A DNA stretch of 64,000 nt from Glutinoglossum americanum (lineage: Eukaryota; Ascomycota; Geoglossomycetes; Geoglossales; Geoglossaceae). A program made the translations under genes and the position numbers. Below the pieces are notes generated by a model. That model was given only the letters and a program-made list of their open reading frames with translations. It ran no database searches and was not told where the DNA came from. The stretch is from assembly GCA_020080175.1 (NCBI GenBank), contig JAGHQL010000138.1:1-64000 (forward strand), in the 5' to 3' direction. Below are positions 47,796-60,400 of this stretch, piece after piece. The first letter of the stretch is position 1. Every line of letters begins with the position of its first letter.

Positions 47796-50700
47796 GCGCA
47801 TATAGTCCGTTATTCAGTATAGGACGGTATAACTGGTGAATGGTGTTCTGCATTTTCAGTTTCCATGGCCCTTCATTCATCTCATCTCAAGGCGCGGTGC
47901 AAAATGGCGGGACTTCTTATGTTTCTATGCATATTTCCTTTGCAGTTATAATACGCTTCTTTTTTTTTTTGGTCTGAGCGCTGTCAAGGAATCATCAGCT
48001 ATGTCACGGTTACCCTTTGGGTCTACTTCAAGAGCCCTGGAGTTGTCCTTTCTTGAGCACGTCTACCGATCTCCTCGTTCATCAAAATCTTTTCAGTGCT
48101 TTGGTCTCTTCTGATGCCATCTTCTGGGGACAAAATTCGGCGATTAGAGGTTATTTGCTCATAGCCAGAGGCTTTTATTTCGACGAATGGCTATGCTTAT
48201 AATTTCAGCGCCGTCCGACGTCATCCATCCAGGACAAGTCCTACGAGTCATGGATGCCTCGGTCAGATCAGTAGCGCGCGAGGCTTCGGATCTCGCTGGA
48301 AAAAAAGATATGTTATGTTGAATGAGGGTGGGCTTGGAAAAAATATTGTGGTGGTCGTTCGGCCAAGCATGGTAACGGCGTGTGGTCGAAAGCTTTTGTG
48401 GTTCATTCATATTTGTAAAATGGAGTGGGTTTTCGAAATCCGCCGGGTTATCTGGGTTACAATGCTTGTACTTGCTCTCACAAATGCGGTGGCTCAACTC
48501 GCTTTCCAAATCGAACTACTCGAAAATACCTATCCTACCTATTCGGGCTCTCTCACGGAACGCTACCTACTTGTCAATGATCTTTTTTTTTGGCACATAA
48601 AGCCAAAGAACGAATTGATTGGCTTCGTGAAATTTTTGTGCCAGATTCGAATAGGATATCGGCTTTTCCGTTTCTTCCATTTTCGTCGTAAAAACCGTCT
48701 GTCACCCTTTTTGGTTCCACCAAACGGATGGATGAAACGTTTCGCCCACGAATGGACAGTGGGACTTATCATCACTATATGCCGCGAGGGGTCAGTCGCC
48801 ACGCCCTAAAGAAGCACTGAATGTGTTTCTCTATACGGTTTTCGGGACCTGCATCTTGGCGAGATGAAGATGGTAGGGTGTGGTGAGTGGGTTTTACCCG
48901 ATGTGGAAGATGGATCGATGGATGGATAGGCTCTTTTATGTGCGATTCTTCTGGTCTTGTCTCGGCTAGAATGAAAGAATGGTATGGATGTTGAATATGG
49001 AGCAATAATAGGTGCCAAGGGGGGTTTTTTTAAAGAGTTTTTGCTCGGAGTTTTTGCCTGTTTCTTTATCTTGCTCTTTTGGTCCGTTAGTTTTTGCCTT
49101 TTATTTTTCTTCCCGTGTGTATAAGCGGAGCAAGCGGGTTTTTGCGCGCTGGGGGATTTTCCTGATTTGGGGTTTACGCAAGACAAGACGGCTTTTTGTG
49201 GCGGGAAGGGTTTGCGGAGCAGGTATGGGTATGTATTTGAGCCCTCGTGCCTATCTCACCCAGAATGGAAAAATTTTTTCTCTTTCCCCTCGAAGACAGA
49301 AAGGGCTGTGGAATGGAAGAAAGAGACCCGGGCCCATTGTGGCGTGCGTTAGCTTCCAGGGATCGGCTAAGATTGAGATTTGCCTAGACCAAAGAACTTA
49401 AGGGGTTGTCTGTCTAGAAGTCTTTTTTTTACCTTAGATTTCTCCCCATCCCGCCACCCTTTTTTGTTTAGTGGGGATCTCATAAGTCTGTCTTTGGGGT
49501 TTTCAGGTTTTTGGGTATCAGGGAGCGTTGCGACCGATGTTTGATATCTCTTTTGCGGACTTTTTGACTAGGTGTGGGGGATATTTGGTGCGTTTCCTAA
49601 TGGAGCGAGTATCTATTTTGTGCACGGAGATTTAAAAAAAAAAGTTCAAGGGATCTGATTGGCTTTTCTGGATCCCGGGGTCCACGTTTAGTAACGTTAC
49701 TAATGTGCGATGCGTCTGTTCGGCCTCCGACTTGGGGAAGGAGATATTGAAAACAGCACGATTTGGTCAACACTCGGGGAAACCGGATTACAGGGTATCC
49801 GTTGACTTAGCCCCCAGACATCGAGCCCAATCATCACTCATCAAGACCAAGAAGGTTCTACATATGGATAAGCTCTATCTGCGCCTAGCCACCCCCCAAT
49901 GAGGCCAACGGCCACGCCATAATAACTTCTCAAACCCGGCCAAGGTGTGGGAGTGTGAACGGGAGTATCAACAGAAATCTCATATGTATGCACCGATGAG
50001 TCTAGCCTGAGTATGAGAGTAAGGCATCCTCGCATCGTGACGATGGTCCAGTATACCAAGGACTTTTTACTCGCACCACATTACCACCCGAACCCAGCAG
50101 CTAGTTATTCCCGAGGCCGAAATCAACTAGTATCCATGAAATGAAAAAAAACATACAGCACACTCGAACTGAAGCCACTTAGTAAACCACGTTGATCCTT
50201 CTCTCACGCATACGTATATACACGCCTACCCATCCCTAATCCCCCGCTGGGTAAATCATTCCTATTTACCCCTTCCTCCCCCTCCCTTCTGGCCCAAGAA
50301 CCACATCCGTACCCACCCGCTACAGACAACGGACGAAAAGCTCAAAGGGATTTTATGTTCCAGGTACGCAGAATACCCGCGGGAAACTCCCTAATGAGGC
50401 CAGTCGGTTCTGATCGTGGGAGTGGGGACATATGCCTCCCGTCGACCCGGGAAAAGATAAACATCTTCAGACAACACCACCACGACGCCGGTTAAAAACA
50501 GGGGAAGGTGCGCGGTGGCTGAGTCTGGAAGGGAGACGAGAGGTGTTCTGCCGCATACTAGAGATACTAGGGAGAAAAGGTTTAAAAGATCTAGCGGCGG
50601 TAGGAGTTTGTATGTTTGCGTGTACACTCTGCAGACGCACACGTCGAAAGTGTTCCGTCGAATCTAGCATACATACGCCTCGAATGCCCATTCCAGATGA

Positions 50701-50901
50701 GACAATAGGAAAGGCGTTGAGAAGTCTAGGTTCTTTCTTTCTTTTCTGAAAGGGGGGGGAGTCTGGATAAAAAGTAGAATAAAGCTCCGGTCACATCATT
50801 ATTAATAATACCAATGTACCTATCTATCTATATATACACTTCATCCCCTTCCCTCCCTATCCATAAAACCGAACCCCCCCCCCCCAGGTAGCCCTCATCG
50901 C
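47796..50901. other. Gene-free stretch upstream of ERG1 3' end
   Basis: 3.1 kb between convergent stop codons. The first 2 kb are T-rich with many short T runs, resembling long 3' UTR or decayed sequence. A 164-codon open frame at 48315-48809 has no family resemblance and odd composition. A run of 13 or more C lies at about 50875-50886, just past the ERG1 stop. Nothing else is supported. Confidence 0.5.
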
Positions 50902-52601
50902 TCACACCTTCACCTCCGAAAAGATATACGGAAAAATAACCACACACGCCTTCCAAAACACCGCTGCGCCCCCCACCACCGTGAGCGGCAACCGCAATAG
51001 CGATCGGGTCCGCAGCATGATCCAAATGGAATACAACGCCACAGCGAAGAAGTGGTAGAAAAGTACGAAGGGTTGGCGGATTATCCCGGCGAGGAGGCCG
51101 ACGGGCCCGTCGATGCATTGACCACCCATCTGGAAGTAGCGGAAGCAGCCGAGTTGGAGGACGCGGAGTTGGGGGTCTGCGGTTTCGGGTTTGAGGGTTA
51201 GTGAGTAGTTTGTGGTATATCCAGGGTCAGAGGGATCTCTGGGAAGGAAGTAGAAGGAAAAAAACAAATAGATAATTAACGTACCGTTCGCAGCGAAGAG
51301 GGAGTAGAGGGCTTGGGCGAGAATGTTTATCACAGATGTCAAGTTCTTCCGCTGCCAGTGGAACTTTGACATCTGCTGCAGAACCACTTTCGTGTCCCCT
51401 AAATCGGGTACTTTCTCAGGGTTCAGCAGCTCGGACAGCAAGACCACATCATTGAATGCCACAGTCATCCCACCCCCGGTGAGCGGATGCCGCATATTCA
51501 TCGCATCGCCTAGTATGACCATCCCCGGGGTTTTGTTTGTGGTTGGCGGCAGCCAGGAATTCGGCATAGACCGTAGAGCACCCTTATCGAGCGCAGCTTC
51601 GAAGGCTGGTCTTACGGATTTGGGGAGGCCGGGGAGTACGACGTTGCGGAGGTGGGATTTCACGCCGCCATTCTTGACGGATGCGGAGGGGATGTTGTCA
51701 GGTACGTCGACTAGGGCACGGGTTTCGTGGGTACCGATTTGGTAAAGGAGGACGGGGGCGCTGTCTCCGAGGACGACGTGGCCGTGTCGTGGACGTGGTA
51801 GTTCGGTGTCGATAAGCTCTAGTCCCCAGAACTTTGAGCGGGAGACAGGTTGGTGCTTGATGTATTGTTTTCTGAACTTTGAGGAGTAGCCATCTGCAAC
51901 GACCGTGAGGGACCCGAAATACTGTATATGCCACCACGGTCAGTAAATAAGCAGAAGCCGGTCCACAAACTTCTCATCGCCATTCACTAACATAATCCGA
52001 GTTCAACTTTGTCTGCGATTGCACCCCCAGGATTTGTCCCGTCCACCCATTCTTCACAATGTCCGTCACCGTAGTCTCAACAATATTTACATTGGGTGTC
52101 CGCATAGCCGCGTCTCGTAGTTTCTGGATGAATCGTCCATGGTGAAACGACCGCCCCTCGGGCCGACGGCGGTTTGGGTCGTTCGCGTTCTCTGGATAGG
52201 GAATCTCAACGCCCTGGCCGTAGTATATGACTTCGTAGCCGTATACTGGAATTGCATCAATGTCATCGAGACAATCTACTCTCCACCATTAGCAATTGAT
52301 TGTTCAACCCTCTTACACAAAGTAACCTTCTTCATGGCACGAAAGCAGGCACCACACCTCTCAATCCAAGCTTCTCCAGTGCAGCAACACCACCGGGCTG
52401 TAGTAGCTCCCCAACTATCCTGTCTGGCTCCTTCAGCGATTTTTCTAACAGCAGAACGCTCCTCCCCTGTTTGCCCAGCGCCACGGCGAGTGCGCACCCC
52501 AAGATACCAGCACCCACAATCACCACGTCCGCGTCATGATCGCGGAGACGTCGCTGGTCGCGTACATCTGCCGAAACGTCTGGATCGGAGCGCAGAATCA
52601 T
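50902..52601 (-). CDS. ERG1: Squalene epoxidase (squalene monooxygenase)
   Basis: FAD-dependent oxidation of squalene to 2,3-oxidosqualene in the ER membrane, the step inhibited by allylamines. 479 residues. Exons 52601-52358, 52275-51992, 51921-51285 and 51176-50902. The Rossmann FAD site is DVVIVGAGILGCALAVALGK. RIVGELLQPGGVAALEKLGL follows, then LTVVADGYSSKFRK and the second FAD motif MVILGDAMNMRHPLTGGGMT. The C-terminal QLGCFRYFQMGGQCIDGPVG and hydrophobic tail anchor it in the membrane. Intron 3 (51177-51284, 108 nt) is a multiple of three without a stop. Splicing was chosen because FAAND|PQLRVLQLGCF restores the family sequence. Start at 52601 leaves a 25-residue hydrophilic leader. Confidence 0.95.
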
Positions 52602-53204
52602 AGATCTGGAACTGTTAGGTACTTCAGACTGGTAAGGTAATAGATTGGGAGGATGGAGTTCATTACATACAATTTATCTCAGGTGAAATATCGAAATTGT
52701 CCCCAGAAGGAAGGTAGAGAATTGGGAAGATGGTGTTCATTCCATACAAATTTATCTCAGTGAAGCACCAAATTATCCCTTGACAAAAACGCGCCCTTGT
52801 GAATGCATGCTCGGCATGACTTACCGCCTGTCAGATCATGTGTCAGCCCACTAACTACCCCTTACCACACGTGTCGGCTGCAATATACCCAGAAGCAGTT
52901 AACCTCCTCACCGCTTCTAAAGATACTCTCATTTTTCCATTTTCTATTACATTTTACACATTTATCAGGATTAGATCCCACAATAGAGTCTACGGTGCCG
53001 AGGATATATGAAAGCTCGTACAAAATTACCCTTGCAACGCCCATCAGCACAAACATTATTACCAGCCCACCCCGGAAAGCCCAGAGAACTCCTATTCTGT
53101 GCTCGCACCCTTTTCTCAAGATCCCCAAATGGAAGTGTCGACGCAGACAAATGGAAAGAGAAGAGAGACAGTGTTCCCCAGCCACACGACATAGGGTTGT
53201 GTGG
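52602..53204. other. Intergenic, ERG1 promoter side
   Basis: 603 bp between the ERG1 start and the stop of the next minus-strand gene. A duplicated phrase (ATTGGGA(G/A)GATGG(A/T)GTTCATT..CATACAA) occurs at about 52645 and 52715. No sterol-response element is claimed and no coding signal is seen. Confidence 0.45.
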
Positions 53205-54729
53205 TTAAGCTGGTCTCATCGGCGAAGGAAGAGGGCTAGGAACCTCTACAATTGTGTACTCCGCCAGTGTCAAGTTTCGCGGGTTCTTCGATGCCCCACT
53301 TTCGACGGCGGGCGCATTGTGGTCATCGGCCTCATCCATTTTTGACTGAAAGGATTGCCTCGATTGCCGATAGTACGCGTCGTATAAATCTCCAAATTGT
53401 GATGATAGATGCGAATGCGAGTATCCGCTCGGCGTTAGACTAGCACTGCTCTGTCGTTGGCTACCCGGCGGCGCAAGACCTGCATCAGCACCTGCGGATG
53501 AAGGTCTGGATGTCACAGGTGCTAAGGATAATCTTTCTCCTCGATTCCGATGTGTCAGGTCTGTACTGTACACGCTGCTCGCAGCAATACTACCTTCCCT
53601 CGAATGCAAGTCCTGTTCTGCCCGAAAGGTTCCGGTTGTCCACTCGCCGACAGAGGCCCTTGGAGATTCAGTGCCTACAAATACAACTGTTAGTATAAAC
53701 GCCGAAACACACATAGAAAGTAACTGAAGAGATATTAATCACCTTGTCCTTTTTGAGATGGATTCAGTAGTGGCTGATCGTCACTACCCCGAGATGGCGG
53801 TGGACTAGGAGTTGGAAAGTAGAAGTTTCCATCCCGGCGGCTGTTCGTGGGTACCGCTGGGAAATTTGACGGTGAAACTGGAGATACGCTTCGATCGTGA
53901 GGGGGCGAGGAGACAGGAGATACAGCCCGCTGAACGTCGCACTCATTAACATTAACAATGGAACTCCGATGTGGTCCGGTACCCGATACCGAGCTCTCTG
54001 CCGGCAAACGAGTACCCTGTTGTAGGCCTGTTGTTGGTGTTTCTGTAGTGAAAACAAATCGCGGTGGCGAAAGAGACGGATCGTGAGTCACTGGTGTTTC
54101 AGGCTTCGGCGGTACCCGGGCCCCCTCGAAGGCAGTAGGTGGATATGAAAGTTGGGCAGCGTCATTTCCTGGAATTGACTGAGGCGAACGTGGAGGACTC
54201 GAGAGTGGCGGGCAAGGTGATTTAGATAAACTTATATTATCCTCCAGGTCATTCGTTTTAGCATTGGGTGGTCGTCTTATAGGATCCACAGACGTGGGCA
54301 CTTTCCTCGACACGCTACGGGCAATTCCTATTTGATCTGTATCCGCTTGTTCGTGCACCTGCTTGGGGGGTAGTGCTGGGGCAGAATTTCTAGATCGCGT
54401 GCCGAAAAAGTCTCCTTCATCAAGCCCTTTTGCGGTCGCTCCATGTATGCTCCCCCCCTCTTCGGACGTCTCTAGGTTGGCTTCCTTGATGCGCCTCTTG
54501 CGACTGGAGTACTGTTAGTGTGATGTTTTAGGTAGCTGATGAAATAGTACTTGCTTCCTGCGAAAAACCCAAGCCCTAATACCCACAGCGAGTATAAGCA
54601 CGAAGAGCACGCAGCTAAACACAATTCTATCAAGCCATTTTCAGCTCAGAATACAATTGGCAAGTCAAAGTCATGGAAAACGTACATAAACCTGTAGGCA
54701 ACGCTCAATGAATCAAACCAATTGCCCAT
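53205..54729 (-). CDS. Single-pass membrane protein with long Pro/Ser-rich tail
   Basis: 452 residues. Exons 54729-54686, 54626-54551, 54511-53743 and 53674-53205. The short N-terminus MGNWFDSLSVAYRF runs into one strong membrane helix IIVFSCVLFVLILAVGIRAW, then a basic stop-transfer patch VFRRKQYSSRKRRIKE. The remaining 400 residues are disordered-looking, rich in Pro, Ser and Asp. They carry PPLSSPPRSPQS, many SP sites suited to proline-directed kinases, and a conserved-looking end (LTLAEYTIVEVPSPLPSPMR). Type III topology with a large cytosolic tail is inferred. No catalytic or receptor domain is seen. It resembles uncharacterised fungal membrane-tethered proteins; no name can be given. 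The 54512 acceptor was chosen by phase. Confidence 0.75.
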
Positions 54730-55767
54730 ATTTAATAAGGGCTCAAGAACGTGACTGCCGATGCAAGTGTAGAAGTGTAGATCGTTTAAAAAAAACCGCA
54801 CGGAGATAGTCGATCGAAGATCTTTGAGGACTGCCAAAAGGCAAAGGGGTTACTCTCATCAGTCGGGAGCGCCTTCACGCAGTGGGTGATATCGGTGACA
54901 ACTGTTGTTTGATGTGGCGGTCTTGGGCGAAAAGGAAACTAACCATCAAATCGTTTGTCGAAGAGAATGCGCATTCAGAGAGACGATGCGCGATGTCACA
55001 GATCCGATTCCATGTCGCCGGAATGCTCTGCTGCCCGTAGATGCTCACCGCGAGTTACTAGCTCTCATAAGCGGCGACAACGAACGAATAGACGTATCTT
55101 GACGAGAGAGGAAGATGAGAGATCGCAAGTTCCTATGGGACTCGGAAAGAAAAGGGAAAAAAAAGCGAGAAATCGGGGGCATCGTGTCCAGAGATCAAAT
55201 CAACAACTACCCGCAGCGGCGCTTCCCCTGGGCTTGTTCTTGGAGAACATGCCCCTCTGTGGCTTTTTTTCTGATGCTCCGTCTGGCGTGATGCATTCCA
55301 GGGGGATCAATAAGGGGCACAATTGCCGACATGCACCAATCAATGCAGTCATTCTAGCCACCCGTGTGCGCATTGCTCCGAAGCGAACATTTTAATCGTC
55401 GAGCTGCCGATCCTTCAGCCTTGTGATAGAGTACAGTGCTGGCAAAAGGCCTATATAGCAAGCGCCAAAGAGTGTTCGCAAAAGCTCCTAAATCCGGGTC
55501 TAGTTGTCGAACGGGTAGCAGCAGCCAAATCCCTACTGATGATCGAGTATACTGGAGAGTAACTGGAGTGTATGGACAAGTACTCACACTGTGCTTTGGG
55601 GGAATCGCGAACAGGGGGTTGACGGCTCGAAATTTTATGTAGCGTCAACGCCACAAAAGGCAAAAGAATGTACGTCACGTGCGAGTGAAAGGCTTGGCAT
55701 CTCAGGTTTGTTTATCGTTGGTCATTCACCAACAACTAATCGATCACTGCACCCAGCCGTACAGAAG
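54730..55767. promoter_or_regulatory. Divergent intergenic region, membrane protein / Nudix gene
   Basis: 1.04 kb between divergent start codons. Open frames here (for example 54955-55395) show no family resemblance. It holds both promoters. Confidence 0.45.
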
Positions 55768-56593
55768 ATGTCTCCTACAGACGCCGAAATCCTTTCGAGG
55801 GAGCCACTGGTAAGTCTGTATGCACTGCCTGAGAATCGCTACTTTGATTAACGTGGGCGCGCAGAGCAACGAGGCAGCAGCCTGGACCAAGCTCGTAAAG
55901 TATACAAAAACCATTCTCATCACTCACCAAGTCCAATTCTAACAGTACGCGCGTCCAGAACAACTTACAAAGATCCTAACGGCAAGCTGCGAACATGGGA
56001 ATCCGCCGAACGACGAACTCGTCCTGCTAATTCCCTTGTTGATGGGGTCGGGATCATTGCCATTCTAGAGAAACCGACTGGCCCAGAACTTCTCTTGCAG
56101 AAGCAGTTTCGGCCTCCTGTGGATAAAGTGTGTATCGAAGTGCCTGCAGGCTTGATTGATGCCGGCGAATCACCTGAGCAGTGTGCTGTGAGAGAACTAA
56201 AGGAGGAGACAGGCTATGTGGGTCAAGTTGTTAACGATGGAAGTGGAGTCAGTCCGTTGATGTTCAATGGTATGTCGATACGAAGCCCCCGCCATAATCC
56301 CGCATGAAATATTGTTTGGCCGCCGTCCGGAAATTCTAATTTCCCACCTAGACCCCGGATTCTGCAACACAAACTTAAACTTCGTCCACGTCAGCATCGA
56401 CATGTCCAAGAAGGAAAACCAAAATCCCAAGCCCGAGCTCGAGGAAAATGAATTCATCGAGGTTTTCTCGGTGCCCCTGTTGAATCTCTACTCTGAGTTG
56501 CGAAAGCTAGAAAAGGACGGATTCGCTATAGACGCTAGGGTCGGGACGCTGGCTGAAGGTTTCGAAGTTGTGAGGAAGTGGAAGCTTTGGTGA
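55768..56593 (+). CDS. YSA1: ADP-ribose pyrophosphatase, Nudix family (NUDT5/YSA1-like)
   Basis: Hydrolyses ADP-ribose to AMP and ribose 5-phosphate. 209 residues. Exons 55768-55809, 55865-55899, 55959-56269 and 56352-56593. The Nudix box is complete: G-x5-E-x7-REL-x-EE-x-GY in GLIDAGESPEQCAVRELKEE followed by TGY. Upstream TTYKDPNGKLRTWESAERRT and LLLQKQFRPPVDKVCIEVPA are typical of the NUDT5/YSA1 subgroup. Downstream are DPGFCNTNLNFVHVSIDM and ELEENEFIEVFSVPL. The second exon is only 35 nt. The intron 2 donor (GTATAC at 55900) and acceptor (55958) were chosen because they give KLVKTTYKDPNG. The C-terminus LAEGFEVVRKWKLW matches family length. Confidence 0.93.
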
Positions 56594-57218
56594 CCCAACG
56601 TATATACATACAATAGAGCTACCATTCGCTCCCAAAAATGAGATATCCATCGTGACCTACTTCAAACCCGCCCATTATGCCACCCACCCATCCACCCAAA
56701 ACAAGGTTTCATTCCCCAGCGCCCGCCACCAAAGGCATATACCATAATAGCATTATAGACTACTCTTATGCCGATATGCTCCATCTAGCACAGCGGGCGG
56801 AAAGTACACATCTCACAACATCAATCACCGACTAGCACTGGCACGAGAAAATGAGGAATGACATAGCAGACTCTAAATCCAACCATTCAGGCTCTTCTAA
56901 ACCATGCTAGTTGGGCGAGCGCAATTAATGTAGATAGGTAGATGTATTCCAGAACAAACAAGCCATAAACAAATGAAATAACCCTTTTCACGGTATCCAA
57001 GCAAAATAGAGGAAAAAATCAAAAAAATAAGGGATCATTCCCTGAATGCCACAGCTTTTCGTTCTATTCATTCCGATACCACCAAAAAGGCTTACCACAA
57101 TACCGTACAGGTCAACATGCAGAATACCGCTTGTGTTTTCGGTTGTGTGTGCTAGGGGGAGGCTTCTACATAGCCATAGGTATCTCTCTTAGCGCCACTG
57201 GCTCTACCAGAGTACATG
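56594..57218. other. 3' flank of the Nudix gene, no gene seen
   Basis: 625 bp, A/C-rich, without a coding region, RNA gene or repeat that I can support. Confidence 0.5.
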
Positions 57219-57480
57219 CTTAGGAGGGGCTCCCATGACCATAAGCATGCCCAGACCACCGTCGCATCACGATGTATATGTTCGAGAGGTACTCTCATAA
57301 CCATGGACGCATTCCCAAAGTCCGCCGCTGAACCGCGACGTACATATATTCAGGACAGACTCCTACACCTACGGGCATGTCCTCAAAGGCTGCCACCAAA
57401 CCATGGTGAATATGCTTGGGAGGAACTCCTACAACTACGGGTGCACCGTTGGACCACGGTGCATATGTTCGGGACGGCAT
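57219..57480. repeat. Minisatellite, period about 66 bp, four and a bit units
   Basis: Degenerate units start at about 57219, 57281, 57349, 57415 and 57468 (lengths 62, 68, 66, 53 and partial). Each begins YT(T/C)RGGA or TTCGRGA, continues ACTCCTACAACTACGGGCAT-like sequence, and ends CCAYGGTGNATATG. On the minus strand most of the array lies in one open frame (57624-57295) in which 22-residue periods are visible. Whether it is or was coding is unknown. Confidence 0.7.
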
Positions 57481-60400
57481 ACTATAAAGCAAACCAGGCA
57501 GACGAAGGGAACCTATTCGGAAGGCAGTCAAGCAAAAATCAGAAAATATGTATATTCTAGCAGCCCCGGCGGGTGGGATAAAATACCTGTGGGGATAATC
57601 ACTCGAACACGAAACTTTTTCCATTGTATCCGGGTAAACAAAGCAAAAAAATCATGCATGGCATTCGAGAGCCATCCCTAAAAATAGAAGTTGAAAAAAA
57701 AAAAAAAAAAGAAACGCCGTGAGGTTCAAGTCATGACCCTAAAAATAGTATGGGATCGAATACGCATGAAATCGTATCCATAACATTGCCTCTCCTTCTT
57801 TGCTTCCTCCCCGCCCCACTGATACGATATCTAAATTGCCCCCGGAAAAAACAACCCAAAGCCAAAAAAAATTTTTTTTTTTCTTCACACTTCAAGCCTC
57901 AAGCCCGGCGTAAAACCGGTGATGGTCTGTACCAGCACTTAATTGAGAGAGTCGTTGGTTTGGAATCACCCCTACGATCCTCGATACCATTTTCACTATC
58001 ATTCATTATTGGTGTTGGCGTTGTTGCTCCTACTCACGCTCACCAGCCCGATGCTCGAGTCCGATACTCCGTATGCCAAGACCAAAAAAGAATTAGCGTC
58101 TCAACCAGTTCTCTCCTGTTGCATTAACTAATTTGAGATCTCGTATTCCGCCCTCCCCCTCACCGCCTTCGTCCATATAGCCAAATTGCGAACCCGGGTG
58201 CTATGGGCAAGGTCTCAAGTATTGATGCCGAAGACGCCGAAGATCGTGGAGTTACCTAGTGGGTTAGAAGGAGAATAATGTAGGAGGGTGAGAACATCCC
58301 TTGATCATTGGTCTCGAGGGAAATTTCCTTCGATTTTGGGACATTGTTTGTTCGTGCTTGGTGGATGAATGAGTGAGTATGTCTTTGGTATGTTTCTTAA
58401 CTGCGAGAGCCTAGAAGGCTGTGGGCAAGAGAATCGGTGAATATTTGGCTGCCACCAGCCTCTAGCCATAGCTGCTTGAGAAGTATTCTTAATACATATG
58501 GTCATCTAAATTTGATGGAAGATGTTGGACCTCGGCAAGGGAGAGTTATCAACCAGTGGCGACAAGGATTGCCCAACGCTGCTTTGAGTCTCCGCTCCTG
58601 ATTTGCTGGATTTGCTGCGGCCCGATACGGCACAGCACGGGAAGAATTAGGGCGACATCCAGTTGCCTTTTTGCCAACGGGTAGCGTGCATACTCCTTAG
58701 TAAAGCAGCAATTGTTGTGGATTTGTCTTGACGGCCACATTTCGTAGACCGACATAGAAAATAAAAATTCCGAGTTTCGAAGTATGAAGAAAGACTAGAG
58801 GTGGTATAGTCAAATAATGATTAACGGGGGGTTCTCCCGAAGTATATCTTCAAGGGGACGAACTAGTGGTTTGACTTCTGGCCGATGCATCTATGATTTG
58901 ACTAGGTGTAAAATGTGATGCAAGAATGATAACAATGCGCAAACAGCATTCAGCCATGATCGACGGCTAGAACCCAACATTGACTATAAACAATGAGGTG
59001 GCCAATATGCTCCAGAGTTGCTGGAGACTAGGCTGGTTGTTGTTGTTGTTGTGTTTGGTGCGTGAAAACCGCCTCACCCAAGATCACATGGTCCCTACAC
59101 GAAACCCGCTTAGCCTTGTTCCAGCCACCGCATGGGTGGCTGAGAACCACCTGAATACTGCAGCGACAAATATTTTATTTCACGCTTTATAATTGAAAAT
59201 TAGAAATTATGTAAAATCTACTTAGCTTGAAGGATCAGATAATTGAGAATCAGCGTTTTGTTGTGTCTTTCGAGACTGCACCAATCAGGAAATTGGCGCA
59301 GCATTGAATTGAAACATTACAAGAAGCTTCTAAGGATTTTCGATTGGTCGATCCCACTTCAGTACGCGTTAGGGTGGCTATTGGATTTTGTTCCCTTGCG
59401 GAGTGCTCAGGAGCCATTTGCCTATACGATCATTCCAGGTAAGCGTCAGGGGACAGGTGCTAGTAGCTTGTATGATTCTTGGACCCTTCTGTTGATTATG
59501 TAACCTCTCAATAGCTATACCAACTGACAAGAACTAAGGTTTTCCGAGTCAGCTTTCTCAGCCCTGCCAACGTTATCCCATCCTTCGAGCCCTCAACGAG
59601 CTGAAGCAGCCATTATATTCTATTCGGGGTATCCTCTGCTTCTTAGCTATGGAGTACTTCTGGTGATACCACCTAAAGCAACTCCAGGACACTGGTTAAT
59701 GTATGTACATACAGTGCATATATTACTCGCCGACGCTTGGACAGCTTAGTACAAAAACTGTATTGGCCTTTGTTTCGGTTTTTGATACTGAGGTATATGC
59801 GCTACTGTGCCGGTGTAAAGACGAGCATCTCGCATCTATGGGCAGAATGGATAGTGGCTTCGTTCAAGCATACAAACACGGTCGAAAACGACGTTGTTAG
59901 CCGTCCCATGATCTCATCTGATTGACATTTGGGTGTTGCTGGCCTCGGCCTTCGTGGTGATATCGTACCCCTAATGGCACATACAATTTGAAGACGCATA
60001 CAAAATATGCATCTTTGGCACGGTTCCGATTACCATTTGGGTCCATAGAGTTCGCTAACTCTTGCCCAAATCCGTCCCCATACTCTACGCTGCAATTGAA
60101 CATGAGGTGGCCCAGATGTTGGTCTGAGAAAAATCACCAGATCCCTCTTTTACATCCCTTGTCTTCACAAGGCCCGAGCAGCCCACGACCGGTTTGGCAA
60201 TCACAAACCCTAGTTCCATGCGACACTCCTACGCGATACCAAAAACATAGATCGTCCGATCTACATAATATAGAGGAGGCACTACCTAGGCGTCTGAGGG
60301 GACCTTTGTGCTCCCTGCCCGGCCATCGAGGCTGGGGTTATGGGACTCTTCTGGTTCAGAGCCAGGCTCAGGGTCGTTACTCTACTTGCCCCTTTACTTA

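Noticed and set aside
48315-48809. 164-codon open frame as a gene
   Set aside because: Composition is unlike the neighbours, there is no splice structure or family resemblance, and it lies in T-rich sequence where open frames arise by chance.
50875-50886. Poly-C run as a regulatory element of ERG1
   Set aside because: It lies just after the stop codon and is most simply a homopolymer that slips. Nothing ties it to regulation.
51177-51284. Extra hydrophobic segment in squalene epoxidase as normal coding sequence
   Set aside because: Removal by GTACGT..GCAG restores the usual family sequence FAANDPQLRVLQ, so it is treated as an intron, with retention only as a possibility.
54955-55395. 146-codon frame as a gene between the membrane protein and the Nudix gene
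   Set aside because: Low-information basic composition, no family resemblance, and the position is a divergent promoter region.
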